Source of the DNA: Clostridiaceae bacterium AF10-41
GTDB lineage: Bacteria; Bacillota; Clostridia; Clostridiales; Clostridiaceae
Assembly: GCA_027686065.1 (NCBI GenBank)
Contig: JAQCTH010000037.1
Location: forward strand, 1-38,021
DNA: 38,021 bases
Reading direction: 5' to 3'
This document shows positions 35,019-38,021 of the stretch, in pieces. Made by a program: the position numbers and the translations under genes. Within the stretch, counting starts at the first letter, position 1; each line of letters starts with the position of its first letter. Below the pieces are notes generated by a model. The model saw nothing but the letters and a program-made list of their open reading frames with translations, did not search any database and was not told the DNA's origin.

Positions 35019-36008
35019 ATGGTAGATGATAAAATTGAAATGCTTATTAAAAATAGTAAGTTATTAGATAATGTAAAATCAACTCTTGGTATGAGTACTT
35101 TTAAAAAATGTAACGCTTTAAACTTAACATTAAGAAATAAAAATGCAGATGTAGAAAAGATTAATAATTGTATAGATATAATCAAAAACAATTCTTCTAT
35201 TTTTTCTAATTTTAGAGGTAATAACCTTTTAACTACTGCAGTTAATTTATCTCTACAAAGTAGTCCAGAGGAAAGTTTTAATGATATTATAATAATATAT
35301 AATAAATTAAAAAATCATTTCTTCAATAATCAATTTTTAGTTTTAGCAGCTCAAATAATCTATAATTATAGAAATATAAATGATGTTGATTTAATAGTTG
35401 TAAATACTAGAAAAGCTTATGATACTATGAAAAAAAATCATTTGTTTTTAACTGGTCAAGAAGATATTTGTGCTGCAGCTCTTATTGCAGCAACTTCAAA
35501 TAACGTAGAACAAACATTTATAGACATGGAAGAATGTTATAGTATTTTAAAAAATAAAGGTTTTTATGGTGGAAATAATCTTCAGGCTTTATCTCATATA
35601 CTATCTCTTTTCGAAGGATTTCCACAAGAAAAATGTACTAAAGTAATTTTGTTAGATAAAGTTTTAAGAAAACATTCTGTTCCCTTAAAAAGCTATTCTC
35701 TTCCAATTTTAGGGGTTGCTGCTCTTACCAATATAGATTATGAGGAATTTGCTACTAATTTAAATTCAGTAACTAATTATCTAAAAAAGCAACATGGATT
35801 TGGAAGCTTCTCTTTGGGATCAACTGTAAGAAATATGATAATCGCATCTTTGCTCTCATTAGAATTTATAGAAAATACTGATTCATTAACTAAAGAAAGA
35901 TTAATTGAGACAACTAATACCATATCTTTAAATATTGTTCTTATAATGCAAATAGCAGCAGCAACTGCTGCTTCTTCTGCTGCTATAGCAGCTTCTTCTA
36001 GTAGTTAA
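35019..36008 (+). CDS. DUF4003 family protein
   Basis: A 329-residue, mostly helical cytoplasmic protein. It matches the Firmicutes DUF4003 family, with LGMSTFKKCNALNLTLRNKN early and GFYGGNNLQALSHILSLF in the middle. The function is unknown. The last 25 residues are an Ala/Ser-rich segment that is low in complexity. The start follows TTTTAAGGAG. It is monocistronic, with a shared terminator towards rnz. Confidence 0.82.
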   Translation: MVDDKIEMLIKNSKLLDNVKSTLGMSTFKKCNALNLTLRNKNADVEKINNCIDIIKNNSSIFSNFRGNNLLTTAVNLSLQSSPEESFNDIIIIYNKLKNHFFNNQFLVLAAQIIYNYRNINDVDLIVVNTRKAYDTMKKNHLFLTGQEDICAAALIAATSNNVEQTFIDMEECYSILKNKGFYGGNNLQALSHILSLFEGFPQEKCTKVILLDKVLRKHSVPLKSYSLPILGVAALTNIDYEEFATNLNSVTNYLKKQHGFGSFSLGSTVRNMIIASLLSLEFIENTDSLTKERLIETTNTISLNIVLIMQIAAATAASSAAIAASSSS

Positions 36009-36015
36009 TTCTTAT

Positions 36016-36054
36016 AAAAACCTTAAAGCTTAATCTGTAAACTTTAAGGTTTTT
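36016..36054. terminator. Bidirectional terminator between DUF4003 gene and rnz
   Basis: AAAAACCTTAAAG (36016-36028) pairs with CTTTAAGGTTTTT (36042-36054). The inner part overlaps the rnz stop codon region. Confidence 0.85.
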
Positions 36055-36980
36055 GCTAATTCATCTTCTCCAATTATTATATTTTCAAAAACCTCATTAG
36101 CATTTTGTAAATATTCATTAGGATCCAACATAGAAGGACTAAAATGAGTTAAAAGCATTTCTCTTACTTCTCCGTCTTTTGCTAGAACCGCTGCTTCTCT
36201 AAATGTCATATGTTTATTTTTTATAGCCTTTTGTATATCTTTATCCTCTCCATAAGTACCTTCACAAATAAACAAATCACTTTTTTTTATAAACCTTGGA
36301 ATACTATTTATCGGCCTTGTATCTGTAATAAAACTTACTTTAATTCCTTTTCTTTCTTCTCCTAAAACCATAGTATAATCATATTTAATTCCTTCATAAA
36401 TCACTTCTTCTTCCTTTTGTAATTTATTCCATAAAATTTTTGGTACATTCATTTTTATAGCTTTTTCTATATCAAACTTCCTCTTTCTCTTAAAGTAAAA
36501 ACTATATCCTAGGCAAACAGCTGAATGTTCAAGTTCTATAGTTTCTAACATTAAATCACTTTCTTCGCTTATATCTAATTCAATTAAATCTTTCTTTACA
36601 TTAAAATATAATTTCGTAGGATTTTCTATTATATTTAAATCATAAGGTAAATAAGGAGCAATAACTCTAAGACTATTTACCACATTAGCAATTCCTATGG
36701 GTCCAATTATAGTTAGAGGATGCTCTCTTCCACTATTTCCTATGGTTGAAAGAAGTCCTGGAAGACCTACAATATGATCTCCATGAAAGTGAGTTATAAA
36801 AATCAAATCTATTGACTTAAATCCAAGCCCCATTCTTCTTATTGCAACTTGTGTTCCTTCACCACAATCTATTAATATTTTTCTTCCTCTATAATTTATA
36901 AATAAAGATGATAAATTTCTATTTGGCATAGGCATTCCTCCACCACAACCTAATAATGATATATCAATCAATTTAAACAC
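36030..36980 (-). CDS. rnz: Ribonuclease Z
   Basis: The tRNA 3' processing endonuclease of the metallo-beta-lactamase fold. 316 residues. Zinc motif II is THFHGDH (H64, H66, D68, H69); further ligands are in [18 protein letters not shown] and LLTHFSP. HMTF is the conserved motif near the C terminus. The start is ATG after AAGGTG. It is probably monocistronic. Relevance to this genome is limited where CCA is encoded, as in the tRNA-Cys at 682. Confidence 0.93.
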   Translation of the reverse strand: MFKLIDISLLGCGGGMPMPNRNLSSLFINYRGRKILIDCGEGTQVAIRRMGLGFKSIDLIFITHFHGDHIVGLPGLLSTIGNSGREHPLTIIGPIGIANVVNSLRVIAPYLPYDLNIIENPTKLYFNVKKDLIELDISEESDLMLETIELEHSAVCLGYSFYFKRKRKFDIEKAIKMNVPKILWNKLQKEEEVIYEGIKYDYTMVLGEERKGIKVSFITDTRPINSIPRFIKKSDLFICEGTYGEDKDIQKAIKNKHMTFREAAVLAKDGEVREMLLTHFSPSMLDPNEYLQNANEVFENIIIGEDELAKTLKFTD

Positions 36981-37107
36981 CTTCTTTCTAAATTATTTTT
37001 TGCAAAATTACAATATGTATGCTTTTATTTTTACCATTTTACTTAACTAAATATATTAACTATTGAATTGCTACTAATTTTAATATATAGATTTATAATT
37101 TAAATGC

Positions 37108-37145
37108 AATAAAGACAGTAGAAATTTTTATCTACTGTCTTTATT
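37108..37145 (-). terminator. Terminator of deoD
   Basis: AATAAAGACAGTAGA (37108-37122) pairs with 37131-37145 around an 8-base loop, just beyond the deoD stop. Confidence 0.8.
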
Positions 37146-37154
37146 ATACAAATA

Positions 37155-37862
37155 TTATTTTGATAATTCTAAGGCTATCTCCATCATATCAGTAAAACTT
37201 TTTTGCCTTTCTTCAGGACTAGTTTCTATCCCTTTAAATATATGATCAGAAATTGTTAGTATAGATAATGCTTCTACTCCAAACTTTGCAGCTAGTGTAT
37301 AAAGTTCTGCTGATTCCATTTCTACAGCTAAACAACCATAATCAGCCCATAGCTTTATTCCTACGTTAGTATCATCATAAAATAAATCTGAAGATAAAAC
37401 ATTACCAACCTTAATGTTTAAACCTTTTTCTTTTCCTTTATTATAAGCTTCTAATAAAAGATTAAAGTTTGCAGTTGGAGCATAGTCCATACCTTGAAAT
37501 CTTCTTTTATTTATTGCTGAGTTTGTTGAAGCACTTTGTGCTAATACTATATCTCTTACATTAACATCTTCGTTAATTGATCCTGCTGACCCAATTCTAA
37601 TAAGTCTTTTTACTCCATAAAATTGAATTAATTCATTTACATATATAGAATGCGATGGTAAGCCCATTCCTGTTCCTTGTACAGATATTCTTTTTCCTTT
37701 GTATGTACCAGTATAACCATACATTCCTCTAACTTCATTATAACAAACAGGATTTTCCAAATAATTTTCAGCTATAAACTTAGCTCTTAATGGGTCTCCT
37801 GGTAATAGTACTGTTTCTGCTATATCTCCTTCATTAGCCATTATGTGTAAATGCTTTGCCAT
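37155..37862 (-). CDS. deoD: Purine nucleoside phosphorylase, DeoD type
   Basis: Phosphorolysis of purine (deoxy)ribonucleosides in salvage. 235 residues, the length of the hexameric bacterial DeoD. Signatures are [12 protein letters not shown] near residue 19, the ribose and phosphate contacts RIGSAGS, and VEMESAELY with the catalytic SDH. The start is ATG after AAGGAGGC. Beyond it (37863-38021) only AT-rich sequence is seen. Confidence 0.95.
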   Translation of the reverse strand: MAKHLHIMANEGDIAETVLLPGDPLRAKFIAENYLENPVCYNEVRGMYGYTGTYKGKRISVQGTGMGLPSHSIYVNELIQFYGVKRLIRIGSAGSINEDVNVRDIVLAQSASTNSAINKRRFQGMDYAPTANFNLLLEAYNKGKEKGLNIKVGNVLSSDLFYDDTNVGIKLWADYGCLAVEMESAELYTLAAKFGVEALSILTISDHIFKGIETSPEERQKSFTDMMEIALELSK

Positions 37863-38021
37863 ATTTTAAAAGCCTCCTTAATTTATAATTAATAAAATAC
37901 TATCATACTTATAAAGTTAAATAAACCTTTTCATTTTAAATTATCATTATTGTTATATTTATTATCAAAAAAATAAAATAAATAGATTTAAATTGCGAAT
38001 ATAAAGGCTACGATAAATAGA

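Overview
The DNA is very AT-rich, with clostridial ribosome binding sites (AGGAGG type, several TTG and GTG starts). It carries sporulation genes (an alpha/beta-type small acid-soluble spore protein and a PdaB-like deacetylase), a CymR/CysK pair and a soluble Clostridium perfringens-type nitrate reductase cluster. This fits an anaerobic spore-former of Clostridium sensu stricto; I cannot name the species. No phage, insertion sequence or CRISPR array was seen.

Layout. 1-3.0 kb: a truncated HD-domain gene, tRNA-Cys, the chaperone Hsp33 with a methyltransferase, and a spore DNA-binding protein. 3.0-5.8 kb: asd-dapA-dapB, the first steps from aspartyl phosphate towards lysine and diaminopimelate. 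5.8-11.7 kb: a 54-residue protein and a complete oligopeptide importer, oppBCDF-A, with a clear promoter and an upstream CcpA-type site. 12-15.2 kb: an aminotransferase, a 460-base non-coding tract with inverted repeats, a corrinoid adenosyltransferase and dapH. 15.2-19.2 kb: a tandem-OB SSB-like protein, PdaB, a DUF4364 protein, a beta-propeller, a TSCPD protein and a small membrane protein. 19.4-21.1 kb: the cysteine regulator CymR and cysK, with a candidate CymR site at the cysK start.

21.1-34.9 kb is the centrepiece, all on the minus strand. In transcription order it holds an ABC importer of the nitrate/sulfonate/taurine class, mobB, a structured leader RNA followed by a strong terminator, then moeA-mobA-mogA-(MoeA-like)-moaC-moaA-MOSC. 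After another terminator come narA-narB-narC and a TDT-family transporter. The first block makes the molybdenum dinucleotide cofactor; the second encodes the soluble nitrate reductase that uses it.

Two things stand out. First, narA carries an in-frame TAA. The same frame continues for 28 well-formed family-like codons to a TAG that lies on the ribosome binding site of narB, so this copy appears to have lost its C-terminal tail by a nonsense mutation or a base-call error. Second, the RNA between mobB and moeA can form a closing stem, a hairpin with a canonical 11-nucleotide tetraloop receptor and a hairpin capped by GAAA. An exact 11-base copy of one helix strand lies just before the terminator. 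This looks like a riboswitch attenuator, plausibly of the molybdenum cofactor class.

35-38 kb: a DUF4003 protein, RNase Z and the purine nucleoside phosphorylase DeoD.
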